Shown: positions 35,416 to 45,322, numbered from the stretch's first letter. The stretch is DNA of 64,000 nt from Bacillota bacterium (GCA_023512105.1 JAIMAE010000002.1:1-64000), one strand, 5' to 3'. The notes: a model not told the origin generated them from the sequence alone. Made by a program: numbers and translations.

Positions 35416-36275
35416 GAGACGACCTCCTCCAAGACCAAAAGCGGACCGACACGAGCGTGGCGACCTCGGGAAATGAGGCGCAGCCGTGAATCGGCTTGCT
35501 AGGCTTGCCAAAGCGTGCACTACCCTAAAATAAACCTATAGTTCCCACTTTTAAGCTAAATGGTAATCAATATGGTGGTCAAATATCTCTTTATGTTCCG
35601 TTCCATAATGGCACTGTTATGACACTCACCGAGTACGCTCCCGATCCCCCTCACCGGTCCCATCGCCCCGCTGGTCCTGGCGACCGTTACCAAACAGGCG
35701 CACCCTTTCGACCCGGAGGCGCGCCATGGGTGCAATACGACCAGAACCAAAACCGGCGGCCACAAGCGCCACCAGCATGCCGACTCGGCAACCGGGCCCG
35801 TCTGGTCACGACCGTGATGGTCGCGCCGGCGAATGCGACGCACCGGGGCACCTCGTCGGCGTCGCTCCGTAGGCGGAAAGCCCCCACGAGGGCATTCCCG
35901 CGCCAGGTCCTGGGGAATGTGGCTTGCTGAACGCTTGCGGGCCAGGCTGCGGTTGGGTCGGCCACCATGGTCTGTGCGCTTGGCCAGAGCGCCCCGCACC
36001 ACGGGCAGGCGGGCCGTGGCATGGAGGCAGGTTGGACCGTCGACCACCACTGCTCCCGCTGGCAAAATAGCTCCCCTAAATCACACCCTCCCTAGCGTCC
36101 CTCCGCCCCCCGGTCCCCGGTGCAGCCGCCGGCGCAGGCATGATTCACGGATGGGCTCATTGCGGTCATAGTGGTAACGTTGTAGATGTGGTACCAAGAT
36201 ATTAGCCGTTAACGCCTGGTGGAGCCGAGAACCGGCAGGCGACGAACTGGGAATTTTGAGGAGGTCGCAACCGTC
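35416..36275. other. Intergenic stretch, probably eroded mobile element
   Basis: The first 150 bases should carry the promoter of the minus-strand operon. From about 35640 to 36100 several minus frames are open but give only Arg-rich products without a known domain. Bases 36071-36092 repeat 12944-12965 exactly in inverse orientation. The ribosome binding site of the next gene (GAGGAGGTC) is at 36258-36266. Confidence 0.5.
36071..36092 (-). repeat. 22-bp exact repeat, partner of 12944-12965
   Basis: Minus-strand copy of the sequence containing GAGGGTGTGATTTAGGGGAG. The shared part continues inward as ATTTT and GCC with one or two differences. It probably marks an end of the same unknown insertion sequence. 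Confidence 0.6.
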
Positions 36276-38729
36276 GTGCGGCACAAGTGGACGCGCCGCC
36301 AGTTTCTTCTCGCTGGAATCGGCCTTACCGGGATTTTGGCGGGTGGCGGCTTGGCCGATTGGGTGTTGAGAGCGCCCACCCCGTTGCCTGCACCGCGCAC
36401 CATGCGACCTCCGTCCTTGGACAGCGGTGCAAGCTTTGAGGTGATCGCCGTGGGCTCAAAGCAGGAGCTTTGGACCGCCAGCTCCCCGGACACCTACGCC
36501 CAGGCCATGCGGCATTGGCTTGGCTCCATCCAGCCATCCCCCAGCCTGCCGCGCCTAATCGTATTTCCCGAAGACGTCGGCCTGATCCTCGCCTTCTTAG
36601 GACTTCGAGGCGCTCCGGCCCGCAGACTCCCTTCTTCCACCCTGGCCATGGCCTCGCTCTTGGTCGCCTGGTGGCCAGAGATTTTGGCCATGCGCCAGAG
36701 GTTTCCGGACGTCCCGCTGCCTCCCCACGACCTCCGCCTGTTGTGGTTGGCCTTGGCCAACACCATGGTACCAACGTTTTGGTCTACCTTCGCCAACCTC
36801 GCCAGGCAATATCACGCTTACGTGGTAGCTTGCATGCCCTGTCCTCCCTTTGAGGTAACGCGCCAACAGTCCGGCTTTCCCACCCAAGTCGCACCTACCG
36901 CCCCCGCGGTATACAACACGGCTTTTCTCTTTGGACCCGACGGCGCCGTGATCGATCAGCTGCGCAAGGTGTACTTGGTGCCGGTGGAACATCAATTGCT
37001 CAGCCTCTCCCCGGGTCGCTTGGAAGAGGTCCACGGCGTGACCCTCCCAGGGGTCGGCAAGGTCGGTGTGGTCATCAGCAAGGATGCCTGGATGCCAGAC
37101 GTCCTGGACCGCCTGGAGATGGACGGCGTGGAGATCCTCATCCAGCCTGATGCCAACGACGCCCGGTGGGCCTCCCGCCCCGTGCTTACCGCCTGGCCCC
37201 CAGATGGGTGGAAGGCCGGAAACTGGGTCTCCGTGCAAAAACACATGGGATTTGAGTTAAGCGTCAACCCGATGATGACCGGAAACCTTTTTGAGCTTCC
37301 CTTTGACGGGCAAACCGCCCTGGTGGCCAAGGTGGCTCGGGTGCCGTGGCTCGGCCAATACATTGGGCAAGCCTCCGAGGGGGGATTTGTAGCAGTCGCA
37401 CCCTGGGTGGTGCAAGACCCCGTGAACCAGCCATTGCCTGAGCGCCGCCGCTTCCTGGCCTCGGTGGCCAGTGCCCTGGCCCCGGGTAGCCGCGCAAGCC
37501 TGCGCAACCGGTATCAGGCCACGGTCATCGTCCACCGGGACGCGCTGAGGCGGGCCCCGCAGCACGACCAGCCGACCCCACTCTTTCCCTGGCGCAAGCG
37601 ACAAATCCTAGCCGCCCCGGGAACGGCACACTGGTTGCCCAACCTGGCGAAGAGCTTGGACGGCACCCTCTACCTGACTTTTGTGGCCGCTTACCACGGC
37701 CAGACCGTCATCGGCCTTTGTCGCAGCGACGATGGAGGGGCCACCTTTTCCGAACCCCGCTGGGTTGAACCGGTGCCGTCCGCCTCGCAGTGGCATCCGG
37801 TCGTCGCCGCCTGGCCCCAGGGACGGGTGGCGGTGGCATGGATCGATAACCGGAATGGGGATTGGCAGCTGCGCCTGGCCGCAAGCCATAATTGGGGACA
37901 GGACTTCTCCCCAAGCGTCACCTTCCCCACCCCAGAAGGTCAACCCTTGGCGACCCGACCATGTTTATTGACTGCGGAGAATGGGAGTCTGCTGGTGGCT
38001 TGGAGCGACAATCGCCTGGCCAATGCCGTGGGCGCCATCTATTTTAGCCGCAGCGGGGACTTTGGAAGATATTGGTCTTCACCGCTGAAGGTCAGCGACT
38101 GCCCTACCGAGGTTGTAGGCGGGGTCGCCTTGGACACCGGCTATGCCTGGAACCCCTCGCTGGCCTGTGACGGAGATGTGGTCGCCTTGGCTTGGCAGGA
38201 TTTTCGCCCCCTCCAAGGAGAAGATCGCCGAACCCGGCGCAACCAAATACGCTGGGCAATCAGCCTAGACGGCGGCCACCGCTGGCAGCCGTCCCAGCCG
38301 TTGCAACCAGACATGGGAAGGGAGCAATATGTGCCCCGGATAGGGAGGGTCGGCCCCAAACATTGGGCGGCCGCCTGGGTGGAGCAAAGGTCGACGACCA
38401 AAGAAACCTTCCTGGTCACCTGGATCCAAAACGGCCAAACTTCCCCGGTTAACCGTTTGGGGTCAGGCGTCTTGGGGCTTCCGCCGGCCATGGCCATGAC
38501 CGAAGACCAAACCGTTTGGGTGGCCTGGACCACCACCGCAGGCACGCTCGGAGTAAGCCGTGGGGCAGGCGGGCAATGGCAGACGGCCCACGTCGCCCCC
38601 AAAGCCCCCGGAAAGCTCCAAGCGCCGACGCTGGCCACCTTGTCGCCAGGACACCTCGCGATGGCCTGGACCCATTCCGGGCCCCAAAACGCCTCCACCC
38701 TGGAAGTGGCCATGGCCCTATTCGAGTGA
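36276..38729 (+). CDS. Tat-exported nitrilase-fold / Asp-box propeller fusion protein
   Basis: An 817-aa two-domain protein. GTG 36276 (after GAGGAGGTC) starts a twin-arginine signal: WTRRQFLLAGIGLTGILAGG. Residues about 50-430 have a carbon-nitrogen-hydrolase layout: LIVFPEDVG (catalytic Glu), FGPDGAVIDQLRKVYLVPVE (catalytic Lys) and VGVVISKDAWMPDVL, where the usual Cys of I-C-x-D reads Ser. Residues about 450-817 hold sialidase-type Asp-box repeats (CRSDDGGATFSEP, SRSGDFGRYWSSP, AISLDGGHRWQPSQ), a beta-propeller. The protein is probably exported folded and bound at the cell surface. Loss of the nucleophile suggests a binding or altered enzyme. It is not clearly linked to its neighbours. Confidence 0.75.
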   Translation: MRHKWTRRQFLLAGIGLTGILAGGGLADWVLRAPTPLPAPRTMRPPSLDSGASFEVIAVGSKQELWTASSPDTYAQAMRHWLGSIQPSPSLPRLIVFPEDVGLILAFLGLRGAPARRLPSSTLAMASLLVAWWPEILAMRQRFPDVPLPPHDLRLLWLALANTMVPTFWSTFANLARQYHAYVVACMPCPPFEVTRQQSGFPTQVAPTAPAVYNTAFLFGPDGAVIDQLRKVYLVPVEHQLLSLSPGRLEEVHGVTLPGVGKVGVVISKDAWMPDVLDRLEMDGVEILIQPDANDARWASRPVLTAWPPDGWKAGNWVSVQKHMGFELSVNPMMTGNLFELPFDGQTALVAKVARVPWLGQYIGQASEGGFVAVAPWVVQDPVNQPLPERRRFLASVASALAPGSRASLRNRYQATVIVHRDALRRAPQHDQPTPLFPWRKRQILAAPGTAHWLPNLAKSLDGTLYLTFVAAYHGQTVIGLCRSDDGGATFSEPRWVEPVPSASQWHPVVAAWPQGRVAVAWIDNRNGDWQLRLAASHNWGQDFSPSVTFPTPEGQPLATRPCLLTAENGSLLVAWSDNRLANAVGAIYFSRSGDFGRYWSSPLKVSDCPTEVVGGVALDTGYAWNPSLACDGDVVALAWQDFRPLQGEDRRTRRNQIRWAISLDGGHRWQPSQPLQPDMGREQYVPRIGRVGPKHWAAAWVEQRSTTKETFLVTWIQNGQTSPVNRLGSGVLGLPPAMAMTEDQTVWVAWTTTAGTLGVSRGAGGQWQTAHVAPKAPGKLQAPTLATLSPGHLAMAWTHSGPQNASTLEVAMALFE

Positions 38730-38957
38730 GGCCATTCACCGGTTGCCTTCCAGGGCCCTTCCGTTCGCATCCGGAAGGTGGTTAGGCCGACCGGATCAGG
38801 AAGGTTCAACCAATCGGCCGGTGACTTTCAGTTCCCGTCCGTTTACATTGGATATAGCCTCAACTAGGCGGCGGAGCTTGACCCGGGCCGGACCGAAGAA
38901 AGAGGCAGCCCATGGATACCCTAAAATCCGGTACCCGTTTGGGGGGAGTCATCAGGC
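38730..38957. other. Intergenic stretch before the methyltransferase fusion
   Basis: A 228-bp gap with no recognisable gene; the promoter of the next gene would be here. GGGGGGAG before ATG 38958 is the likely ribosome binding site. Confidence 0.5.
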
Positions 38958-40088
38958 ATGTCTACATCAGACGAAGAGACCCCGCACCTGTTTGACGCCA
39001 TTGCCAAAGGCTACGATTGGTGGAGCACGCTCTTGTCGGCCGCCGGCATCCGCGCCTGGCACGGCTTGGCCTTGGAGCTTTTGGACCTCCAGCGCGGCTT
39101 ATCCGTGTTAGATGTTGGCTGCGGAACCGGAGGTCCCACCCGAAAAATGGCTCGAGCGGTAGGACCGGAGGGGAAGGTGGTCGGCCTAGACCCTTCGCGA
39201 GGAATGTTGGACGTCGCCCGCCTGGCGCCTGCCGAGGAGGGTTCGGCTCCTTTGGAGTGGATTGAGGGCAGAGCGGAGGCGCTGCCGTTTCCTGACCACA
39301 CCTTCGACCGAGTCACCGCCCAGTTTTCGCTTCGCAACACCGGGCATTGGATGGCAGCGCTCCAAGAGATGGTTCGGGTCTTAAAACCCCAAGGACGCCT
39401 GTTGGTCCTCGATGTATTGCAACCGACCACCACCCTAGGCGCGCTGGCTTTAAAGGGGCTAGAGGCCTCTCTCCACGCCCTGCCCCGCGCGGAGCAACAG
39501 TTCTACGAGTGGCTGGGCCTTTCGGTCCGCCATGCCCCTACGGCGGCCGAATTATCGGACGCCATGGCCGAGCTCGGACTGGAGGATATCCACACGCACT
39601 TTTGGCTGGGTGATTTGGTCGGCGTCGTGTACGGCACGCTGGCCGCCCATCCTGCCCGCCGCTCCTCGGACTTGCCTCCGGTGGTGGTTTGGGCCGTAGA
39701 CGGGTCTTGGGCCGCCTATCAAGGCCATCGATGGCTCGTGCGCCACCTGCATCCCGCAGCCCACGTCCACGTGGTCACCGTCATCCCCAACCGAGAGGTG
39801 GACACTCCGAGCCAAGCCACTGAAGCCGCTTTCTGGCGTCAACACTGGGAAGACGCGCAGCTCTCCCTCCAAGGCTCAGGATTCTCGGTGACTGCCACCC
39901 TCCTGGAAGGGGAGGTGGGACCGCGATTGGTAGAGTATGCGGCTGCGGTGAACGCGTCGGCGCTGTTGCTGGGAAAAAAGTGGCGCAGTCCGCTGGCAGA
40001 ACAGGTGCTGGGAAGGGTTTGGGCGTACGTCCTCGAGCGTGCTCCATGTCCGGTGATTGCCTTAAGCTCCCGCCTCCCGTCTCCTTAA
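38958..40088 (+). CDS. SAM methyltransferase fused to a universal stress (UspA) domain
   Basis: A 376-aa fusion. Residues about 1-225 are a class I methyltransferase of the UbiE/Methyltransf_11 type: LSVLDVGCGTGGPTRKMARA (motif I), VVGLDPSRGMLDVARL (motif post-I), AEALPFPDHTFDRVTAQFSL and EMVRVLKPQGRLLVLDVLQP. Residues about 240-376 resemble UspA: VVVWAVDGSWAAYQGHRWLV (strand 1, Asp), AHVHVVTVIPNRE, LLEGEVGPRLVEYAAAVNAS, LLLGKKWRSPLAEQVLGRVW and APCPVIALS at the end. The Usp ATP-binding G2xG9xGS pattern is degraded, so nucleotide binding is doubtful. Substrate unknown. It ends 31 bp from the convergent MCP gene. Confidence 0.8.
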   Translation: MSTSDEETPHLFDAIAKGYDWWSTLLSAAGIRAWHGLALELLDLQRGLSVLDVGCGTGGPTRKMARAVGPEGKVVGLDPSRGMLDVARLAPAEEGSAPLEWIEGRAEALPFPDHTFDRVTAQFSLRNTGHWMAALQEMVRVLKPQGRLLVLDVLQPTTTLGALALKGLEASLHALPRAEQQFYEWLGLSVRHAPTAAELSDAMAELGLEDIHTHFWLGDLVGVVYGTLAAHPARRSSDLPPVVVWAVDGSWAAYQGHRWLVRHLHPAAHVHVVTVIPNREVDTPSQATEAAFWRQHWEDAQLSLQGSGFSVTATLLEGEVGPRLVEYAAAVNASALLLGKKWRSPLAEQVLGRVWAYVLERAPCPVIALSSRLPSP

Positions 40089-40119
40089 ACAGCGATCCGT
40101 GGGTGGATGCGCAATAACC

Positions 40120-41673
40120 TTACGGCCAGGCGATCATCACCGCCCCAAATCGGTCTTCACCCACATAAAGGGGATAAGACAGGAGCGTCATCACCGTCAC
40201 GTTGTTGCGGATGTAGGTTTGGACCAACGGCTCCGGCGAATCCGCCGGTCGCTTCAGCGGGGCTCCCAGCTGAGAGAACTCCGCCCGGGTCAGCGCTTTG
40301 GGGACCGTCTGCACCGACCAGGCCATCCCGACCCGACTGCCGCGCACCCAAGTCGGATGGGTCAACAGTCGTTTGAAACGGTTGCGGTCGTCCACCTTGG
40401 GATCCCCAGTCAGCGGCAGTCGGTCGATGTCGACACAGGCAACCACGTAGCCGTTGAGGTCGACGACGCTAAACAAAATCCAGTCGGGATGACGGCTGAT
40501 AAAGGACTGGACCAAGCGATTGAGGGTACCCTCCACGGAATCTTCGTAAGGCACGCGAAACCGCGGGGGATCCAGTTTGCCTTTGCCCACCACCTGGGAA
40601 ACATCGCAATAGGGGGCAAGCCGACGAATGCTCTGGTCGTCGTAGGGTTCATACTGCCCGACCGCCAGCAGGCTCTCCCGTCGCACCCGACCGCTGGCCA
40701 CCGCCGCCTCCAACACCTGCTCAATCTCTTGTGCAGCGGCTAGGGCCTCGCGCCGCGCGGTCGGGAGCACCCCGTCGTACTGGTATTGTCCGAGCTCCTC
40801 ATACCCGCGTTCCATCCGCCGGGCCGTCTCCTGGACCTCTGCGGTGATGGCGTGGACCTGCTCGGATACTTGGCTGAACTGCTCAGACAAGGTGTTCATG
40901 GTGCCCGCGACCGCCTCCATGTGGTCGTTTTGGGCCTGGGCCAGCTGGGCGGTGGCCCCGATTTCCCGAGCGGCTTCGGAAATCACCTGGTTGATGACGG
41001 AAAATCCCTGATGAGAGCGGTGCACGGCCGCCCCCAGAGCGACCACCGCCGCCCCTGCCTCCTCGCTCACCGCGCGGGCCACCCCTAGCTGTTGACGCAT
41101 GGAGTCCAGGTCCTCGCTGATGATCTGGGCCTGTTGTCGGGTTTGGTCAGCCAGCTTGCGGATCTCTTCCGCCAAAACGGCAAAACTTCGGCCGTACTGG
41201 CCAGCCCGCGCCGCCTCGATGGCGGCATTGAGGGCCAGCAGGTTGGTGGTGGAGGCGATTTCCCGGATGACATCGCTCAAGCCTAAGATCCTTTCGGCGT
41301 GGCTCTGTAAATCGGTCATCGCCTGGCTAATCCGGCGACTCGCCGTCTCGGCTTGGGCGGCCTGCTCTAACGAGGACTCAGCCACTTGTCCCACTGCGGT
41401 GGCTTGGTCGCGCACCTCTTCGATCTGCGAGGCCGCCTCTTGAAGACGTCCGGCCATTTGCTCCACATCGCGAAACGACTGTGCAGTCGTCTTTTGGGTG
41501 GCTTGGACGAGTTGGGCCAGTTGCTGGACCACGCCGTCGACCGCCATCAGGTCTCGCTCGTTGGTGGCTGCCCGGGATGCCACGTCGTGCATCACCGACT
41601 CCAGCACCGGCAGCGACCGCTCCCAACTTGGCGCCACCATCAAGTTGCTATTTTGGTTCGAATCGCCTGACAA
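40120..41673 (-). CDS. Soluble methyl-accepting chemotaxis-like sensor
   Basis: A 517-aa protein without membrane segments. The amino-terminal 300 residues are a long coiled coil with the MCP hairpin tip: [20 protein letters not shown] followed by [20 protein letters not shown]. The carboxy-terminal part (about 330-517) has [20 protein letters not shown] and [20 protein letters not shown], a Cache/PAS-like sensory pattern similar to soluble energy or redox sensors. The order (signalling first, sensor last) is the reverse of classical MCPs. It lies 49 bp downstream of fdhD, so it may be cotranscribed with the formate genes and report redox state. ATG 41673 is the only good start. Confidence 0.82.
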   Translation of the reverse strand: MSGDSNQNSNLMVAPSWERSLPVLESVMHDVASRAATNERDLMAVDGVVQQLAQLVQATQKTTAQSFRDVEQMAGRLQEAASQIEEVRDQATAVGQVAESSLEQAAQAETASRRISQAMTDLQSHAERILGLSDVIREIASTTNLLALNAAIEAARAGQYGRSFAVLAEEIRKLADQTRQQAQIISEDLDSMRQQLGVARAVSEEAGAAVVALGAAVHRSHQGFSVINQVISEAAREIGATAQLAQAQNDHMEAVAGTMNTLSEQFSQVSEQVHAITAEVQETARRMERGYEELGQYQYDGVLPTARREALAAAQEIEQVLEAAVASGRVRRESLLAVGQYEPYDDQSIRRLAPYCDVSQVVGKGKLDPPRFRVPYEDSVEGTLNRLVQSFISRHPDWILFSVVDLNGYVVACVDIDRLPLTGDPKVDDRNRFKRLLTHPTWVRGSRVGMAWSVQTVPKALTRAEFSQLGAPLKRPADSPEPLVQTYIRNNVTVMTLLSYPLYVGEDRFGAVMIAWP

Positions 41674-41722
41674 CTCGTTTTCTCTCCCTTTCTGGTCTAC
41701 TTTGCCAGGTCGCCGGTTACCG

Positions 41723-42520
41723 CTATGCCGGTACGACTACCCGCTGTGGGTGGGTGTAGATGCTAAACTCGGAACCCCGAGCAAACCCGATGGCCGTCAC
41801 TCCGAGTTCTTCCGCCAACTCCACCCCTAAACTGGTGGGGCCGGCATTGGAGACGATGACCCCCCCTCGCATCTTCACCACCTTCAACAACACCTCCGAC
41901 GAAATGCGACCCGAGAACACCACCACCCGGTTGTCTTGCATCTCCCCCAGGCGCAAGGCGTACCCAAACAATTTGTCCAAGGCGTTGTGACGCCCGACGT
42001 CGGCGCGGATCGCCAACACCCGGCGCGGAGGATCGACCAGGGCCGCCATGTGCAACCCCCCGGTGGGGTCTAGGTGATGGCGGTCGGCCAGGATTCCGCT
42101 TAAGAATTGGACATCCTCCACCGTCAACAGCCCTTCTTGGACCGGAACCGGCCGGGTGGTGGCGGCGTCGGCCTCTAAGTAGATGGCCGGACGACTCTTG
42201 CCACAACACACTCCAAGGGCTCTCCGCCCAAATCGGCTCCACTGCTCCGCGGTGAGGTTCGGCACCCGCACCCACACCTCCTGATCCTCAGGGCGCCATT
42301 GCAGGATGCTGACCTCGTCGGGCTTGCGGATCACGCCCTCAGAAGCCAAAAACCCCAGGACGAGGTCGGGAACGTGGTCCGGGGTGACGGCGATGGTGAC
42401 AAACTCCGCCCCGTTAAGGTAGAGCGTCAGCGGCGTCTCTTCGGCCACCGGTTGCAATACCCGTTCCCACCCGGCGGGCGTCCACTTCCACCGCCCCATC
42501 GCTCGCTCGATCGTCGCCAC
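41723..42520 (-). CDS. fdhD: Formate dehydrogenase accessory sulfurtransferase FdhD
   Basis: A 265-aa Fdh[21 protein letters not shown] near the amino terminus, [26 protein letters not shown] (sulfurtransferase Cys loop), [15 protein letters not shown] and [24 protein letters not shown]-equivalent [11 protein letters not shown]. FdhD moves sulfur from IscS to the Mo/W-bis-MGD cofactor, needed for formate dehydrogenase activity. GTG 42520 is chosen because AGAGGA lies 10 bp upstream; ATG 42499 is an alternative. It is the last formate-module gene, 40 bp after the Fe-S subunit gene. Confidence 0.93.
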   Translation of the reverse strand: MATIERAMGRWKWTPAGWERVLQPVAEETPLTLYLNGAEFVTIAVTPDHVPDLVLGFLASEGVIRKPDEVSILQWRPEDQEVWVRVPNLTAEQWSRFGRRALGVCCGKSRPAIYLEADAATTRPVPVQEGLLTVEDVQFLSGILADRHHLDPTGGLHMAALVDPPRRVLAIRADVGRHNALDKLFGYALRLGEMQDNRVVVFSGRISSEVLLKVVKMRGGVIVSNAGPTSLGVELAEELGVTAIGFARGSEFSIYTHPQRVVVPA

Positions 42521-42560
42521 GTTCCCCAAGTCCTCTCTAGTCGTCCCTGCCAGCTCCGGC

Positions 42561-43469
42561 TTAAGGAGTCGCCGAGCCGCGATCCTGGACGAACTCGAAC
42601 CCAAACCGCCCCTTGACGCACAGGTGGCCCCGTGTGACCTCTCTGTCCAGCGGCGAGGTGACCTTGACAATTCGGTTATCCTGCACGTGCAGCTCTAACG
42701 TACATCCTACGCCACAATAGGGGCAGATGGTGTCGGTGACCGTCTGCCGTTGAGGATCCCAGGTGCCGGCCTCCCGCATCTCGTATTCGCTGCGAAACAT
42801 CAAGGCGCCGGTCGGGCAGACCCCGATGCAGTTTCCGCAGTAGACGCAAGCCGACTCCGGCAACTTGACGTCGTACTCGGTGGAGATGTGGGCGTCGAAC
42901 CCCCGCCCGGCGACGGCGATGGCAAAAGTGAACTGGGCTTGGTCGCCACAGGCCTCCACGCACTTGTAGCAGAGAATGCACCGACTGTAATCCCGAACGT
43001 AGAGCGGATTGTCCACCTTGACGGGTTGCTCGAGGGTAACCGCCGACCCAGGGGTTGGAGCATCCGCGGTATAGGGGGCCGGCTCGCCCCACCGATCCGG
43101 CTCGGCACCGTAGGCCTCAATCCACCGATGCACCTCCTCGCCGGCCGCCGAGAGGTCGGTCGCGGAGGCCAACAGTTCCAGGACCATCCGGCGGCTCTGG
43201 CGCACGCGAGGAGAGTCGGTCCTGACCTGCATTCCCGGTTCCACCTTGCGCGAGCACGAGGGAACCAGGGCCCGACTGCCCTCCAGCTCGACCACGCAGA
43301 CCCGACAGACGTTCACCGGGGCCAGGTTTTCCAAATAGCAGAGCGTCGGCACCTCCACTCCTGCCGCCACGCAGGCTTCGCGAATGGTGCTACCCTCTTC
43401 CACCTCTACCGGCCTGCCGTCGATGCTGACGGTGACGGTCCGACCTTCCACAGCGGCACCGCGGTTCAT
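42561..43469 (-). CDS. Formate dehydrogenase alpha subunit, split-off Fe-S amino-terminal part
   Basis: A 302-aa iron-sulfur protein equal to the front of NAD-dependent FdhA/FdsA. In order: [2Fe-2S] plant-type domain (PTLCYLENLAPVNVCRVCVV), NuoG-like His-Cys region (LSAAGEEVHRWIEAYG), two [4Fe-4S] sites (CILCYKCVEACGDQAQF and CVYCGNCIGVCPTGALMF), and the Molybdop_Fe4S4 domain (TICPYCGVGCTLEL, GHLCVKGRFGFEFVQ). It stops exactly where the molybdopterin-binding body should follow; that body is encoded separately at 45319-47274. ATG 43469 overlaps the stop of the diaphorase gene (ATGA). This subunit would carry electrons from the active-site subunit to the diaphorase. Confidence 0.9.
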   Translation of the reverse strand: MNRGAAVEGRTVTVSIDGRPVEVEEGSTIREACVAAGVEVPTLCYLENLAPVNVCRVCVVELEGSRALVPSCSRKVEPGMQVRTDSPRVRQSRRMVLELLASATDLSAAGEEVHRWIEAYGAEPDRWGEPAPYTADAPTPGSAVTLEQPVKVDNPLYVRDYSRCILCYKCVEACGDQAQFTFAIAVAGRGFDAHISTEYDVKLPESACVYCGNCIGVCPTGALMFRSEYEMREAGTWDPQRQTVTDTICPYCGVGCTLELHVQDNRIVKVTSPLDREVTRGHLCVKGRFGFEFVQDRGSATP

Positions 43470-45322
43470 TGTACTGCCTCCCCTTCTCCTAGGAATCCGA
43501 GCGCCCAGGCCGACTCAATGGCGTTGGCGGCCGTCTGCCCCAGCCCACAGATCGATGCGTCCCGCATCACCGCCGCCAGGTCGCGATGACGCTCCCGCTC
43601 CTCGTGCCAAGAAGTCAAGGGACGTCCCGCAACCACGCGCTCGACCAATTCCCATTGCCGTTCAGTGCCGACGCGGCAGGGCACGCATTGGCCACACGAT
43701 TCCTGGCGGAAGAAGCGAGCAATCCGGCGCACCGCCTCCCGAAGGTCGCTGGCGTCGTCGAAGACGATCACCGCCCCGGAGCCCAAGGTGGCCCCGCGGG
43801 TCCGAACCGCCGCGAAGGAGAGCGGAAGGTCGAGAGAATCCGCTCCCACGAAGCTGCCGGCGGCTCCCCCGAGGAGGATGGCCTTCAGCGAGCGTCCAGG
43901 CCTCAGGCCCCCGGCTGCCTGGAGCAATTCGCCCAGGGTGGTGCCGAACGGAACCTCAAACAACCCCGGCCGCCCCACGGCTCCGGAGACGCAGAACAGT
44001 CGGGTGCCGGTGGAATCCGCTGTGCCCAGGGAGGTGTAGGCCGCGGCCCCTAAGCGCAGAATGACCGGTACGTTGGCGATCGTCTCGACGTTGTTCACCG
44101 CAGTAGGCCGTCCAAACAGGCCGTGCACGGTGGGAAAGGGGGGCTTGTTGCGCGGCTCGCCGCGCTTGCCTTCGATGGCGTTAAACAGCGCCGTCTCCTC
44201 TCCGCAGACGTATGCCCCGCCCCCCGAGCGCACCTCCACATCGAAGGCGAAGGGCTCTCCGAGCACCGACTCTCCTAGGTAGCCCCGCTCCCGCAAGGTG
44301 GCGATGGCGGTCTCAAGCCGCGCACGGGCCAGCGGATACTCCCCACGGAGGAAGATGTATCCCTTGCTGGCGCCCACCGTCCACCCCGCAATGGTCAGCC
44401 CTTCGAGCACCGCGTAAGGGTCTTGCTCCAACAAGAGGCGGTCTTTGAAGGTACCGGGTTCCGACTCGTCGGCGTTTAACACCACGTATCGGGGCAGATC
44501 AGGACTTTTGGCCACCGCCTCCCATTTGGCGGCGGTGGGAAATGCGGCGCCGCCGCGCCCTAGCAACCGAGCCTCCTTGAGCTCGCGCAACACCCCTTCC
44601 CGGCCGAGGGCCAGGGCTCGCCGCAGCCCGGAGTAGCCCCCCGCCGCTCGGTAGGCGTCCAGAGAGGTGGGATCGAGGCGACCCATCCGCTCCGTCAACG
44701 GTTGCGGATGGCGGTCGGTCCGGTAGATGAAAGGAAGCGACTCTGGCCGCGGCCCTTCCTCCAGGCTCTGCATCACCGTCGCGGGAGTTTCAACCGCTCC
44801 GAGGCCAAAGGAACTGGCCCCGGAGCGCTGCACGAAGACCGCTGGCCCCTCGGCGCACCGGCCGAGACACGGGCTGCGGTGCCAGGCCACCGCCCGCTCT
44901 CCCTCCCCGGCGCCCTCCGGTCCCCACTCGCGTTCGCAGGCTTCAATCAAGCGTCCTGCCCCCGCCTGTTGGCAGGCCAAGTCGTCGCAGATGTGCACCA
45001 CCGCAGGGCTTGCAGCCTCCAGGTGGAGAAGGGCATAAAAGCTGGCCACCCCATAGGCTTCGGCGTAGGGCAAGCGCAGGCGCCGAGCCACCTCCCCCAG
45101 GGCGGCTGGACTGACCCAACCGATGCGCTCCTGCAGCGCCAACAGCACCGGCAAGAGCCGGTCGCGGCCATGCGGCCGCTCCGGCTGCACCGCAACCCGC
45201 AGTCCCTCGGCGGTCCGAGCCGCCCCGTTCCCTGCCCCCGCAGACCCCAGGATCGCGTCTATGACAGTCCGCTCGGAAGCGGTGGGCTCCATTTCCATGG
45301 GGTTTTGGGTCTCTGTCATCAT
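43466..45322 (-). CDS. Fused NuoE-NuoF-type diaphorase subunit of formate dehydrogenase
   Basis: A 618-aa fusion. Residues about 40-190 are NuoE-like with four cluster Cys (HICDDLACQQAGAG and SPCLGRCAEGPA). The rest is NuoF-like: EARLLGRGGAAFPTAAKWEA (NADH site), VLNADESEPGTFKDRLLLEQ (FMN site), VRSGGGAYVCGEETALFNAI, GEPRNKPPFPTVHGLFGRPT and the [4Fe-4S] motif QESCGQCVPCRVGT with SICGLGQTA. It reduces NAD(P)+ with electrons from formate, or the reverse. ATG 45322 overlaps the stop of the catalytic subunit gene by 4 bp, and its own stop overlaps the next ATG, so the three genes are tightly coupled. Confidence 0.92.
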   Translation of the reverse strand: MMTETQNPMEMEPTASERTVIDAILGSAGAGNGAARTAEGLRVAVQPERPHGRDRLLPVLLALQERIGWVSPAALGEVARRLRLPYAEAYGVASFYALLHLEAASPAVVHICDDLACQQAGAGRLIEACEREWGPEGAGEGERAVAWHRSPCLGRCAEGPAVFVQRSGASSFGLGAVETPATVMQSLEEGPRPESLPFIYRTDRHPQPLTERMGRLDPTSLDAYRAAGGYSGLRRALALGREGVLRELKEARLLGRGGAAFPTAAKWEAVAKSPDLPRYVVLNADESEPGTFKDRLLLEQDPYAVLEGLTIAGWTVGASKGYIFLRGEYPLARARLETAIATLRERGYLGESVLGEPFAFDVEVRSGGGAYVCGEETALFNAIEGKRGEPRNKPPFPTVHGLFGRPTAVNNVETIANVPVILRLGAAAYTSLGTADSTGTRLFCVSGAVGRPGLFEVPFGTTLGELLQAAGGLRPGRSLKAILLGGAAGSFVGADSLDLPLSFAAVRTRGATLGSGAVIVFDDASDLREAVRRIARFFRQESCGQCVPCRVGTERQWELVERVVAGRPLTSWHEERERHRDLAAVMRDASICGLGQTAANAIESAWALGFLGEGEAVQ

